A program made the position numbers and the translations under genes. The notes beneath the pieces were generated by a model that ran no database searches, was not told the origin of the DNA, and worked only from the letters and a program-made list of their open reading frames with translations. A stretch of 64,000 nucleotides of DNA, taken from the NCBI GenBank assembly GCA_003194525.1, contig NBIV01000046.1:1-64000 (forward strand), written 5' to 3'. The stretch's first letter is position 1. Each line of letters opens with the position of its first letter. This DNA is from Gracilariopsis chorda. Lineage: Eukaryota; Rhodophyta; Florideophyceae; Gracilariales; Gracilariaceae. Below, in pieces: positions 20,825 to 33,459 of the stretch.

Positions 20825-21060
20825 CCCAGTGGACGTTCAGGATATAGTTGTGATATAAAGGTGATGCCTCCACAGCATATATGTGTACTAAAAAGTCTAT
20901 AGAGATATGATGTATTAGAGATATGATGGTAGGAAAGCTTGGATATTATGGGATATGCTCTAAATTTGTACATGGTATATCAAGGACAGTGCATCAATTT
21001 GATTATGTAAGCACCTCAAATAAGTCCGAAAATGTACTTTAAACCCTCTTATTTGTTTGA
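20825..21060 (+). repeat. Dispersed repeat R1, copy A
   Basis: It shares GTGGACGTTCAGG, GGAAAGCTTGG, ATTATGGGATATGCTCTA and TGGTATATCA-like blocks in the same order with copies B and C. Confidence 0.6.
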
Positions 21061-22568
21061 ATGCCCATTTGGTAGGGCATTATTGGTTTCGTAAGCAAAC
21101 GACACATGAGTGCTTCTTATGCATGTATTTTCAAAACCAGGAGCATTTAAATATGCTTCCAGCGTGGTGCTGCGTATATTTCACCAATAGTAACTGCTTG
21201 CTTGAATAAACAAAATTTCATACTCAGAAATTACAGTGTAAGTCAACTTCTTATAATTCAATATTTTCAGAGAGAGACATAGAAAATAGGGAGTATAGCT
21301 GGTGATGTCTGATGGCGATAAACAGTAAATGATTTGTGATTTCTTATATGACTGAGACTAATGTACTTAGAAGCCATCACTTTAGTCATAATATCTGGTA
21401 TATGCGAGGTTACTCATTCAATAATAACAGACTTGATGAAGTACAGAACAAAATGCGCTAATTTAACAATTATTCAGGTCAAACGTTGCTCCAGAAGCTT
21501 GAAGAGAACAGTACGTGCTACATATTGTAATTTTCGAGATCATTTTAACCGTTGATCTGAGCTATTGTCGAGGAAAAGTCTCTAGATGTGTAAAATACTT
21601 AGAGAATAACCAGGAATAGATATGAATCATTATCTTGGAAGACAATTAAAAGCGACCTTCCGCCGCGGGCGGCGCTGCGAGCCACTGAATCAGGGTGAAA
21701 TCGGGGAATCTGCAGGCAATTTCTGCTCACTCTCGCTCGCAAAAGACCTGCAAACCAATAAGGCCACGGTGCTGAGAGTGACTATGGAATACAGTCGGAA
21801 TTGGCCACCCATGCGTTGGTGAGTGGCTGGCACTGCGGTGGTCTTTGTAGGATACAGTGGATTCATTTTGCTGGTACTGCGAAAACGACTGCAGTTGCGG
21901 CCACCGTGATGCAGATTGTCTGACACTCCTGTACTGCCAGCCACTCAGCAGCAACAGCCGTGAGCGTGCAGCAGCAGCTAATGAGCTCTTAGCTTTGCTG
22001 CTGCTACTGCTGGAGTTTTTAACGGCAATGAGGCTTTGTGGCCAAGAGAGATTTTGGAAGCGCTGAAGGGAGCATGCGAGCCTGTTTATCGGTGAAAAGC
22101 CTCCCTTCAATCAACAAATACCACTTCCTACCTCGAAAAAGCCTTAAGAAGGATATCAATTTTAGTGACCGAATCACATTACAGCGTTCCATCTGAAGCT
22201 TTTAGAGTGGTCTCTGTCTGTCAAATCGGACATGTGGCTAAGAATTGTTAATCCAGATGCCTCAGAATATTATAGTGATCTAAAACCCTGAAACACAAGG
22301 ACATTCATCGTCGTACGCATGATCTTCTCATGATTCACGACAACGGTGGAGAGAAGGGAGGCATGATTCAAGAACGTTTTTAATAATGGCTGTACACTAA
22401 TTGAACCCATAATTGTGCCCATCGAGCACGAATGGGTAGGGGTAGCAAAACTTTTGAATGGTACTGCTGATAATGACGTTTCTGCATAAAGCAAAATGTA
22501 TTTTTCCCCATTCTTCTGTTCCTGAATCCCGAAACAGAACCCCGCGGAAGTACAAAATATGTGTGAGA

Positions 22569-22652
22569 TACGTATTTCATAACTTTTTCGCAGAAAATAC
22601 AAAGTTTGGATACGTATTTCATAACTTTTGCGCAGAAAGTACAAAGTTTGGA
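22569..22652. repeat. 42-bp tandem duplication
   Basis: Two adjacent 42-base units (22,569-22,610 and 22,611-22,652) begin TACGTATTTCATAACTTTT and end AAAGTTTGGA, with two differences between them. The minus strand reads it as two similar 14-residue blocks. There is no other sign of coding. Confidence 0.9.
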
Positions 22653-23244
22653 TATGCATCAGATAAGCATTTATAACAATGTTCAATCAGACCTCATATT
22701 TCCGCCAATCTCATGCAAGAAACTGATACAATTCTGAAATGCTTTCCGTATTATTTGGATATGACTTTAATACCGAAATGTCCAACTTGTACAAAATATA
22801 TAGTACGCCTTCATCTAAATCATATCAAGCCTCTAGTGGCCGGCCATTTACCTCCGTTACATGGACAAACTAGCAAGGCCATGTCTTATGTCTATCAGTC
22901 CTACATCTATTATGTATCATATGTAAATCAGGTTTATATCCTCTGGAGATACAAGTTCTCTACTGCAATAGATTTCTACTTCGGAAAGAAGGACGACGTA
23001 TCAATACTTATGAGCAATAGTGGATTAGAAGGATTTCATTAGCATATATATATGCACTGGCATCTTGTAGACAGATAGCAATGGAACTATGGATCACGAA
23101 AGTGAGGGTCATGGGCCTTGCGATGATGATAAAGAGTATTGTAAAAGACATTGTGCTGAGAATTGCAACCAGTAGTCAGAAGGTTCTTTTCTCGGATATG
23201 TATACTCAACTTTTACCAAATGCTCACCAAGTGATCGAGCCTAG

Positions 23245-23715
23245 CCCAATAGACGTTCAGGGATAAGGTACTGATAAAGAAGTGATATCTCGTGAGAACG
23301 TATGTATGATAAAAGAATTATGGTCATTTGATATTGTAAAAGTATGGTAAGAGGAAAGCTTGGGTATTATTGGATATGCACTAGACGTCTATATGGTATA
23401 TCATTGATAGTACATCAAAGTGATCTATGTAACCTTCTGATATAGTTCCAATACATTTTGTCATTTCGGGTGTCATAAACTGTTGAAACTAACTTCAGAA
23501 ATAAATAAAATATAAATCGACATCTTGCGTGAGAGTCATAGAAATATTGTGTATGATCCAAGAATGTACGGAAAAGGTATCTGACGTACATCCACAACTT
23601 ATCTGTTCTGCAGGAGACGTACCGTGTTCATATCCACCTTATATCTCATATCTCTATTGGGCTAGACTGTGCGAAAGTTTTCAAGGTAAACCAAATATAA
23701 TAAGCACTATCTCGC
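23245..23715 (+). repeat. Dispersed repeat R1, copy B
   Basis: It aligns with copy C (23,847-24,295) through GGACRTYCAG, GTATTATTGG, ATATGCWCTAGA, ACTTCAGAAATA, TCTGYTCT-CAGG and TCTATTGGG blocks with constant order and spacing. The copies are about 600 bases apart. Confidence 0.7.
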
Positions 23716-23846
23716 TTTTACTCTTACATGTTTCAATAATAGAGCACTATCGAACTCTAAGACCATCGTGACAAGGAAACTATGCTCATGGAAGAATCTG
23801 TGGAACCTGGAGTTTACTTCAGATCACAATTATGGTCTCTCTGATT

Positions 23847-24295
23847 CCAAGTGGACATCCAGAGTATAGAATGAATATAGAAAAGATATCTTGAAGGGAA
23901 ATATGTATGTATTAAGATCTACGAAAATTTTATTCATTATAGATATTGTAGTAAGAAGGTTTCAGTATTATTGGCTATGCTCTAGATGTGCACGTGTTAC
24001 ATTATTGACAGCGGATCAAGGTGATTGGTTTTTTCTTTGCTATAATTCCCGTACCTGTGGATAATACGGTAGCAAAACCTGCTGAAATTGACTTCAGAAA
24101 TATATGAAATACATATGGATATTTCGGTTGAAAATACTTGAAATGTAGTTCATAGAATATTCCACCAAAAACTATATCTGCTCTACAGGTAAAGCATACC
24201 TTTTCGGCTTTAAATTTTTCAGGTTAATAGCAACCCTTTATATCGCAGTTCTATTGGGATTTAATACAGTATGAGAGGAGAGTTTGGGTGCGAAG
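23847..24295 (+). repeat. Dispersed repeat R1, copy C
   Basis: See copy B. The best conserved stretch is the TGAAATTGACTTCAGAAATA region near 24,085 against the matching stretch near 23,485. Confidence 0.7.
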
Positions 24296-24365
24296 GGTCT
24301 TCAAATTGGTACTAGTTTAAATACCTAGGAATGAAAAAGAATCGATACAGGAATTTTTTGGCCTA

Positions 24366-25161
24366 TGTAATGCAATGCCCTGAAGCGGGAGTGCACCGAA
24401 AGACGTTCGTGATCTTTCCTCGTTAGAGGTGAGCCCAGTTGGGTAGAGCCCTCTCAGGAGTGGCACGACTATGTCGGGTTGTAAGGCCGAGGCCACCCGT
24501 CGCGACTTGTGCAGGAGGGTTGAGGCAAGAATCGGGTATCCGCAGGAGCGGTGTATGGGGTTGGTCGTTCTCTAGAGAGGTGAGGTTTCCACGTTAGTGG
24601 CACGCGCGAACAGGAGCCGTGGGTAGCGGGAAAGCCACCCTGTAAAGGGAAAAATAAGGGGGAGCTGAGTTACGAGTGTCGTGACGAGGACTAACGGCAG
24701 TGCCGGTAAATAAACCTTATACAAGACGAACACCAAGAAAGCTGGAATAAAAACCCGAAAACTCAGGTCCTTTAGATAGGCAAGGGGGTTAGACTTCCCG
24801 TATGCGTCGGTGCTTCCCTCCAAAGATAAGTAGAGAACACGCAAAGGCGGTGAGATCTAGAGCCAATTCCCCAGGTTGGGGTCCCTTGTTGGGTAATTTT
24901 TACTGGTGCGACGGCAACCCACCGGCACACTAAGTACTAACCATGTCAGAAATTGGTGTGATAATAATATAGAGAATTAACTAAATTACTCCACTTTGGT
25001 GGTTCATGCCCACTACTGTGGCCAACCGCCAATTGACTCTTCCATGTCCCACCTGTCAAATCCACTATTAGTGGTCGTAGTTCATGCAATGGCTACATTA
25101 CCGAAACATTCGGGAAATCAACCAAGTACCAAGAATCCATCTCTGAGGATATTGCACTTCA
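24366..25161 (-). repeat. Solo LTR 2 (E2 family)
   Basis: It is flanked by GCCTA at 24,361-24,365 and 25,162-25,166. On the plus strand it begins TGTAATGCAATGCCC and ends ATTGCACTTCA. It is collinear with the E2 LTR through shared stretches such as CCCAGTTGGGTAGAGCCCT and GAGCCAATTCCCCAGGTTGG. The orientation is the same as E2. No internal region is left. Confidence 0.93.
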
Positions 25162-25166
25162 GCCTA

Positions 25167-27906
25167 CAAAGTACACTTTTTTTGCAATGTTGTAGTGTAC
25201 ATAGAAAGGGGGAAAGGCTGATATGAAGAACACACGTTTATGGACTAGAAGCGCAAGATTGATAGGGCATCATTTATGAAATCAAAAAGTTCGGTTTGAT
25301 TCCTCCGTTTCGGTGCGGCGGTGGTGCGGAGCCACGTATTGTGAACGTTATCCTTCCATCAGGATGAATAATGCGTCAATTGTACTATCTAGTAGAAAAA
25401 TTCCTGCCGTATATGCCAGTGGAAATTACTCATGTGCAAGGGTCTCCGACAACACCCTCAGATAAGGCGACCTTACGAGCTGCTGTATACCTCAGCATTT
25501 CTTCTTGCCCTTCCTTCGCCTAGCAAACATGACTCAAGTTTCGCCTCAGTGCTTACCTTTTGTGCATTTCGTCCCTGTTGGCCTTGTTCATTCTCCGCTC
25601 TCTTCGTCGTCCTCCAACGCGAATGTCTTTCGAATGAAAGCTCGGCATCGCCATATCGCTACACTGCCTTCGTCTTTCCGCCATCCCTCGTTGTCGTTCT
25701 ACCAAAAAGCCCTTTGTTCTCCGCTAACTTGGGTAGTCGCTCTAATACATTTTTTCTTTTTGCTGCTGCTCTGTCGCCTAGCCACAGTGCCATCTTTTTT
25801 CGGCAGCACTGCCCTTTCGGCCCACTACAGCTCATTTTCCATTCGGCAAATTCGCGTCGTTGCTCCGCTGCTGTAGATTCCGCCGGACGCACCGTGCCGT
25901 TGTCTAGCAATAAGAGCCTTCTTCTCACGTGGTTCCTTCGAATTTGGTTCATCGAATCTACCTTCATTGTCAAGAAAAAGTACAGTGATCTGCAGTTTTT
26001 CTAATTGAGACGAATTAGGGTGCATTTTAGTCCCATATTATACTCCTACTGCAAGGTAATATACAATTCCAAAGTAATGAAAAAGAAGAAAGTTGGCACG
26101 TGGCAGTCCTAGCGCCCGAAAAACTGTTTGTGGGGGTACTCTACATCACCACATCTACCAATGAAATACGATCAATTTCTACTAGTCCAAGGGATAATTT
26201 TACTCCAAAGGAAACAATTACAGAGAGTTGAGATTCCTGATTGCCAAGTTGGTCCTTGTCATTACGCCACATGTGGTCCAAATGGTCATGAGGAACGTTT
26301 CACAAGAGAAGGGTTCTGGTAGCTTCTTGGGCGGTATAGTCTAATGTTCTTGAAAGAATTTTGATGGAATGAGTATAAAGTCAGGAACCTGTACCCCTTC
26401 GGACTAAAAATGCAGGTTTCCGACACAAAGTATGATAAGCGGAAGTAAGCTACCTGGTCAGTTGAGAAAACTATTTTCAAAACCCGGTACTACTATAGTG
26501 TGCACGGAGCTACTTAGTACGGAAACGCCTTTGAGCTCGGTACCCTTCGTTTCTTTGGTACTTTTTGGGCTGATCAATATTCCATTCTGAGACCAAATTC
26601 GGGCCCATCCGTGTTGCACAGAAAATCGGACCAGGGCAATTTTAGAAGTGTATGAGTGTTCTTTCAAGAACTCAAAACGCCACACGACTTTTTGCTGGTC
26701 GTTCTGGAGGGCAGAACCCTAGTCTTTAGTATTAAAAGCTGCACCAATAACAGAACTTTTGCTTCTGGGACGACATTGAATTAGATCTCCTTCTGCTTTA
26801 TGCGATGGGTTGCATTTCCTCTCCGATTCCGTTTTTCACTAATACTGAGAAACTTTTCAGGAATATGAAAATGTTTTTGGCTATTTTGCTATCCCCTGCC
26901 ACGCACTGGAGATAGCGTCACTCTTCAGACACATCTTTTTCAGCGAGATGGTAATTTAGAATGTTTTCATGTGTACGGTCATAAAATGCATCTTAATTTT
27001 GTTTTCTCATTTTTTTTGGCGTCTATATTCTCATTTTCGCAGTGGGAATCATAGATATGCGCTTCAAATGAACCGGATAGGTGTAGATGAAAAGCGATAA
27101 GTTTTAGATGTAGCTCACATGTCGTTTTGGTATATTGTTCAGTAGTATCCTGTATTTCTGTGGCTCATGGGCGAGATGCAAACATATGTTGGATATTTTC
27201 TGAAGTACATATAAACAATTACTGATATGGGACTTTTCAAAGTTATATCAAACCTATCAGTGACGTATCATGGACGCATGTAAAGCATATCAATTAATTG
27301 TCAAACTTTTTGAAAACCATATCTATGACATATCACATCGCTACAAATTCTTTAGTACACGTACCTCGTCCAAAAATATCAATTTGTATCAATAGTATAT
27401 CTTGAATTACCACTGCTGACTTGAGAATACACCTCAAAAGAAGAGTTGGTCAGTAATATAGAACTAGATATGGCACAGAACTGACAAACGTTCCTTTGCT
27501 ACGTAGGGTATGGAGGTTAGTTGAAGTAGAAGTGTGTTGAGAACAGATTGAGGTGAAGTTCGTGCTACGTACTCTGCCTTTATAGTAAGCGAGGAAAAAG
27601 CTATTCATCGTCCTCTAGCAGGAAAGTATCTAAACGCATCTTGTAATGCGGGATCGTAAGCCAATCATAACACCATCCTTGGGGATGGTGAGAAGCCCCA
27701 TCCCATTTCATCTCCTCGTAGTCCTAAATGGACACGTGAGAGATCATGAGTGAAACTCGCTCCTCTTTTCATATTGCTTACAATTGTCTCAGAGAATCAT
27801 AAACAAGTAATTGTGCAATATCTAGAACGCATTTGTTACTAATTAGAATTTTATTCAAAGCACCACAGTGCGTAAAGTTTTTAGGAGCGCTAACCAAATT
27901 TTCCAT
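25167..27906. other. Spacer, no gene recognised
   Basis: A GC-richer, pyrimidine-rich island lies at 25,490-25,960, with frames on both strands and no recognised domain. The rest is AT-rich with scattered stops. A short hairpin, CCATCC-TTGG-GGATGG, lies near 27,671. Confidence 0.4.
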
Positions 27907-28943
27907 TCATGTAATACATAAGACCAGAAATTTAGTGGCTTTAGTATAATTCACGAACGGCAAAAATTTCAATGCAAATGTGCTTTTCAGATGTACGTGA
28001 GCTTCTGGGAGTTCCGACAGAGAGATGTTTTCAGTCTGTGAGCATAGTCCAGTGGGAATACAGGATAAAGTACGGACATAGAAATGATATTTCCAGAAGA
28101 CATGTGTAGGTAGAAGTATGTTTTGATTTATTGTCCTCCATAAATAATTATATGTCTTTTCTGCTGCGTTCATGCCTTGTTCGTGTTTCCAATTGGTCGT
28201 ATTTTTTCTTTTCCAGTAGTCCAGTGAGCCTGGAAGTCTGTAGAGAGGTCGGAGAACTTTCAACAACATATATGCTGGAAGTTTCAATTCCTGCGGAGGC
28301 TTCAGATACACTTTACACATAAATATCTATGCGGAGTGTAACTATGCATGACGAAAATTTGTATTTCAGACTCTTTATACGAGAGTAGCGGCGATTGCAA
28401 CGAGGATTCGGGTTGAATATTGTCTGAGACTAAGAGAATTGGGTACGAGAAGAGGTTTTTCTGTATTTTTGTGCCCCTGGGCGTCATACCTGGCCTGGAA
28501 TATATCTTCACCGATATCTGGATTTTCGATGGTTAGCACAAGTCGCCAAGTGAGAATATTGGAGTCTTCTGACAGTTCTTTTTGTGTATTGACTTGCAAT
28601 GTTGCGCGGGATGCTAATCCGGCCAGCTCTATTTGTTTCGCATCATTAAGCATTTCTAATTTAATTCGATTATCAGAGAACCTAAACCTTCAGGGATTTG
28701 AACATCTTGAATTTCCAAACCACTTGGAAGTATTGGTTGAAGACAAATTTGAAGGTGGTCCACTACTTCGTTACGATAGAATGGTTTGCCTCGCGCAATA
28801 CATTATTGGAATGTTTCGCCATTGAGATTTATGAATACTTCTTTGTCATAAATACTCGCAATTTTATAGGGTCCAGTCCATTTCATTGAATTCAAATCAT
28901 CTGTATAAACTACAGCTTCTTTTCCAAATTGAATTTTGTCCAT
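27907..28943 (-). pseudogene. Copia-like pol remnant (integrase end and reverse transcriptase)
   Basis: This is minus-strand DNA with several frameshifts and stops. From 28,943 it reads a segment with WTGPYKIASIY and RGKPFYRNEVVDHLQ, like the C-terminal end of a copia integrase. It then reads a conserved-looking stretch (NILTWRLVLTI..., then RILVAIAATL and IQIFV). The reverse-transcriptase pattern follows: a 'VYLKPPQELKLP' segment and 'LLKVLRPLYRLPGSLDYW' at 28,320-28,210. That pair matches the P-P-x-E ... LL-K-L-x-x-P-L-Y-G-L-P-x-S-x-D-Y-W signature of Ty1/copia reverse transcriptases. The catalytic YxDD region is not recognisable. It is a decayed fragment with no LTRs found. Confidence 0.6.
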
Positions 28944-30672
28944 GCCTCAGATGTAATGCAAGGAAAAACAGCAGGGCACTAATGAAGATCCCTACTAATG
29001 ATTTCCATCTCAATGCACGTGGGTTGAAGAGCTTTCAGTCATTCCTGATGGTTTGAAACTTCTGTATTAATGGGAGGAAAGCTAGGAAGAAATCGAAATA
29101 CTAATAATGAATGAGCACGTCCTTCGAGTTTCGTTTTATCATTCGTAGCTCTCAGAGCAAGTTCAAGGGCTAAAGAGATAGAGAAATTGGGCTTGCTATA
29201 TCGAATACTTGATAGATACGCGGTAGTGGTTCATTGGAATTTTGAAGTAAGTGTGAAGGGAAAGAGTGTGAAATAAATCTAGAGGACAGGAATTTGAAGT
29301 ACACAAAGATTATACGTAGGAAGGAATGAGGAACTTACCCTTTACTTACGACGCTCGCGTATCATTCGAGCAGCACGAAACCTACCCTCAAGAATGGGCT
29401 TCTGCATTTGCTTACGGAATTCATCCACAGCTGTTACATAACCACGCCTGACGCATTCAGTGTGGTCCATCGACCCAAAAACTGGCCCCTGCAGTTTGTG
29501 CTGCTCTTTCTATTTAAAAATTGTAGATGCCACCTAATTATTCCAGAAACGCTGTTACAACTACCTGATAATGCGAAAATCAGACCCAAGCACGATTATT
29601 AGAGAGCTGTAATTTACTCGACCACCCCGTTCAGTGTCGTAGCTTGGTTGAGAGTGGTGCCAAAGAAGAAATATATGCTCCATCAGTTGTTCATAACGCT
29701 CAAGATGGCCAGGAAGGTTATCCCCTACACATTGAAGGCTTTGGATGGTCCAAGGACATAGGTATAGAATTCGAGGTAACATTACGTCTTAGTTCGGAGA
29801 ACGAAACAATTGTACGGCCAAGGCTAGCGCAATCAATGACATTACCGCCCAGGTTCTCAGTCTGTGTGATGGCAAGAACTTTTCTCATGATGAAGGGTGT
29901 TATTAGTTGCAATGTGGAGCTTGTATGCAGGATAGGAAGATATGCATCTAAGAAAATTGTGTATTAAAGAACAAGATTGGTTCCCTCCAATCCATCCCCG
30001 GCCAGACCACTTCTCCTCCTTTGGGAATCCCCACCGTTATCTAGAGCTGTCTGGTCCTCCCTGAACCCAAGCGACCCTCCCCCTCACGTTCTCTTCTGTA
30101 GTGTAGTCTTATCTCTTTCATTTCTTCGTATTGCTTACACACAACTGACTCTTGGCAGTGTTGGTGTTGTATGCTTTGTTGTGCCATTATTACCGTGCTC
30201 GACGTAAGGTCTTGTCTTACACTGGCACTCTGCTAGAATCGAGTTTTTGGTCGCACAGTTTTTGTCGCTGGTGCTCCTTCCGCTCCGCTCTTGTTGTGGT
30301 AACGCCAATTTTGTGCTGTGCCCCACCAGTCTACCTCTGCCACCTTCCAAAACAGTGTCCAAAGTTCTTGCATGCTCTTTCAGGGCTCTAGTGGTGGTTT
30401 AACTCGTTTAACAATCTACCCTTTGGCATTGCATGCCTGTGGTGATATTGTTCAAGGTGGGGAAAATCTACGTGAGTTTTGGAGTGTCAAACCCTTTCTT
30501 TAGGCCATAATCATAATAGAGTTTTGCTTGCTGCACTTGAATCAGGGCTCTGGAAAAGGCATCTGGGAATATTCTGCAAACTACAAACCACCGCCGTTGT
30601 CCCATTCTGGCCTCACATACCCCGCGACATGTTCAACAGAGCGTCGGTGGCGCTTGCCTCCGGCTCTTCTTC
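28944..30672. other. Spacer, no gene recognised
   Basis: A plus frame at 29,644-29,967 (TTG start, about 107 codons) shows nothing recognisable. The pyrimidine-rich tract 29,990-30,400 resembles the LTRs of this window in composition, but I found no paired TG/CA ends with a duplication. Confidence 0.4.
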
Positions 30673-32335
30673 CTAAGCCATGCACGGCGGTAACAACTGA
30701 CGTGGCTTATACTCCTTTATCATCGGAATAATTTCCACCAACTCCCAAATATCCTCCTCGGAATCACCGCCGTTTCCATGCTCACCACAATCCGCGCTCG
30801 TAACAATGCTTCCTTTTTCTTGCGTTGGTATGCTCGCAGCTCTATTTGTGTTTGCCATGTCACACGTAGTCTTCCTATTTGTCAACATCGCAGCAGGGGC
30901 TTCGCAAACATTTTCAACAATTCGTTGCGCATTCCACACAGGGGCTTTGAGCAGGGCTGCCACCCACAATACTCGATGCGACGAACAATTCTGTTGAAGA
31001 GTCTGCTCAATACTGCATATGACTTGTGTCAGACACTTCTCGTTCTCAAGGACTGATGTGACTCTCGAGGACAGCACTCTTTCCGTCTTCCGCAATGTCA
31101 TTGGCAAGGTTTTGTTCGAGCCTTCTGAATCTCTACTGGATACTCGATTCTTGTCATTCAACCTCTCCCGCAGATTTTCGAAGAACTGAAACTGCATGGG
31201 CCGCAAACCGGTATTGACGAAGCTCTGCCTAGAACTTTGACTGATAAGAGCTCTATACCCCGCGATTCATAGTTTGATTTCGAACGATATATTAGCATTG
31301 CTATAAAGTTCCATTTGCACAAGAATCCCTTTAGCTTTCCTTGTAGTTTCCTTGAACGTCTTATTTATTGAAGCGTCAAAGGTCCATAGAAATTGAGATG
31401 TGTCGGACGGCAGCTTCACCACGATAATAATGCTTTCTTGGCAATACCTTATCCGTTCGTCTTTTTTCTTCGATTTTGACCATCAAGGAGCAACAAGACA
31501 AGCCGCCCCTGGGGATTGTCTTCAAGACGAGTTCATTGGATTGTTTCACAGGATCCAGCATGAGCGCCAGTTTCATGGACCCCTTTTGCACTGGAATACA
31601 TGCTCTTACCGTCCAGTATCTAGTTCTCGTCAGCCAGCCATTGAAGATTCTGAGGAGGCTTTCTCTGTCCGTAAGATCGAGAGCTTTCTTCCATCTGGGC
31701 ATTACGTTCTTACAAGCAGCTACGGAAAACGGAGGCGCAATAAGACGGACTGCGGACGTGGCTATTACTGCAGTCAAATATGCACCATTACATTTAATAT
31801 TATAGCATCGACCCTCTAAATCCGTTCGAGCGATGTTGAATACTGCTCCTGGTTCTCCATATGTTGCTTTAACCACCGTTTCGTCAAGCTTTCGAATGCA
31901 GTTTGGATCTTGAAAAATGTTCGGGTGTTTTTTCTTCAACTGCTTCAAGTGGTTCACCATTGTACTTACGTGGTCTATATTTTCTCCCAAATAGTACTTA
32001 GGACTGTGATATTTGGTCATTTGTACCGTTATCTCGCGACTAATAGTGCCAAAAGAGCGCAATATGTCATCGCAAGACATTTTATTCTTTTCCGTTTTTG
32101 TCCCGTCATTGGTTACTTTCCCCATATACTGTTTGATATGGTTCTTTTCCAACGCAAATTTTCGTTCGCTAGCGTGTTCGATTCGTCTAACACGCATTTT
32201 TTGCTTTTGCTTGCTAAGAATGGATGGACTGCCTGCATTGTACAAAACAGGAGTCAAGAGTTTGGTGAGCAATATGCTGTTGTTTGTCTTCTGAGCCCAC
32301 CTAATCTGGTAAACAACAGCGGCTGACCAAACCAC
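30673..32335 (-). pseudogene. Pogo/Tigger-type DDE transposase, broken
   Basis: The minus strand encodes a DDE_1-superfamily transposase in two frames. The upstream frame (31,376-32,335) has the first catalytic Asp in RKLDETVV. It also has the strand pair LTAVIATSAVRLIAPPFSV and a NGWLTRTRYW segment. The second Asp lies in LALMLDPVK. After a frameshift near 31,400-31,450, the downstream frame has PSDTSQFLWTFDASINKTFK, the usual P-x-x-T-S-x-x-L-Q-P-x-D motif with the third Asp. One in-frame TGA near 31,260 follows, then SFVNTGLRPMQ, the family's F-x-x-T-G-x-x-P motif. Two lesions make it a pseudogene. I found no terminal inverted repeats. Confidence 0.72.
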
Positions 32336-32586
32336 ATGATGCTACAACGCTCGCAACAGTGCGGTTGTATTTGAAGACGTTGAAAGCTTTTCTGCGCGCT
32401 AATTGTAGTTCGTCTGATTTTCCTCTACCTCTCTTCTGGCGAGCTGTCTGTTTGAGGATGGACTCTAAAAAGTTTCAGACGTGCGGAATATGATGGTGGA
32501 ATAGGTTATACTACTATTGAGATTAGAAAAAACCTTGAAAATTTTGATTGCACCGATGATGAAGGGGAATGATGTTGCACCAATGT
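32336..32586. other. Short spacer between transposase remnant and solo LTR 3
   Basis: I see nothing here beyond low-complexity AT-rich sequence. It may hold the 5' end of the transposon. Confidence 0.4.
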
Positions 32587-33454
32587 TGTGGAGCAACGCC
32601 TTTTGGCGGACTTAGCAAAGATCCTCTTCATAAGAGGTTGATCCCCGTTGGGTTGGTGCTAGTCATTGTGTGAGTTTTTCCTAGGAAAGGGTATACTAGA
32701 GTGGCCCGTGCACAGGGTGGAATTCCCAGGAGGTTCGATATGAATAGCCCTTTACGGGTGTAATGCGTGGTACGCATGGGAATTTTTGGCTCCGATTTCG
32801 AAATTCTAATACTTAGTTAGTTTTTAACTTGGCCCTGACACTGAGATCTCCACGTTTATTGCCCTCAGAAGGTGTGCAATTATTTATTTAACTAGTTTAG
32901 ATAACTCTAGTGAACCGTACTTAGGGAAGAGTGACCTCGCTGTCGCGAATCCAAAGTAAAAACCAACCAAGGGTGGCTCTAACTACAATTGCCCTCGTCG
33001 GGTTACGAATCCTCGCGGAGAGTATCCACGAGAGAATTCCATTTACTTATTCCCTTGGCAAAGCTCAGGTTATCTGTATCACACTGCTCGTGGGGCTTCC
33101 AACTCTATTTTTAGTATCGTTTGTCTTTCCTTTCGAGCACAGGTTTGCGACCCTGTATAGGAATATTTCTTCTTTTCTTCCCTGGTTTGCTCGGGTCTGT
33201 GGTTTTCGTGTGCACGAACCTCGTCCCCGTTTTCTAGTTGCTTTCCCACTTCCAGATACTGACACGGAAAACACCGGATCCGGTACAGAATCTCTCCCGA
33301 GATCCCAACCTCTGTAGGTTATTTCAGAGTCCCCCTGGGAGTTATGTCCCAAATTTGAGTGGAACAGAGGGCTCTGCTCGCAGGTCTACCTCTTTCGTGG
33401 GCAAGGATTCGAACACCTTGAGGTGCACTTCCCACCGATGGCTTTTGCTCTACA
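32587..33454 (+). repeat. Solo LTR 3 (Ty3/gypsy type, older)
   Basis: It starts TGTGGAGCAA and ends TTGCTCTACA, inverted repeats with one mismatch. The flanks AATGT (32,582-32,586) and AATCT (33,455-33,459) match at four of five bases. A GAACACCTT motif near the end is shared with the E1 LTR. The degraded duplication suggests greater age than solo LTRs 1 and 2. Confidence 0.75.
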
Positions 33455-33459
33455 AATCT

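Larger units (their letters stand above)
20409..24360. other. AT-rich spacer with diverged repeats
   Basis: No gene recognised. It holds three diverged copies of one repeat (20,825, 23,245 and 23,847), a 42-bp tandem duplication (22,569-22,652) and a GC-richer island at 21,650-22,100 whose frames are rich in Ser and Leu because of GCT/GCA runs. Confidence 0.5.

Noticed and set aside
20825..24295. CRISPR-like array
   Set aside because: Copies are long, diverged and unevenly spaced in a eukaryotic genome. There are no short identical repeats with unique spacers.
30100..30400. A fourth solo LTR
   Set aside because: The pyrimidine-rich texture fits, but no TG...CA pair with a five-base duplication could be found.
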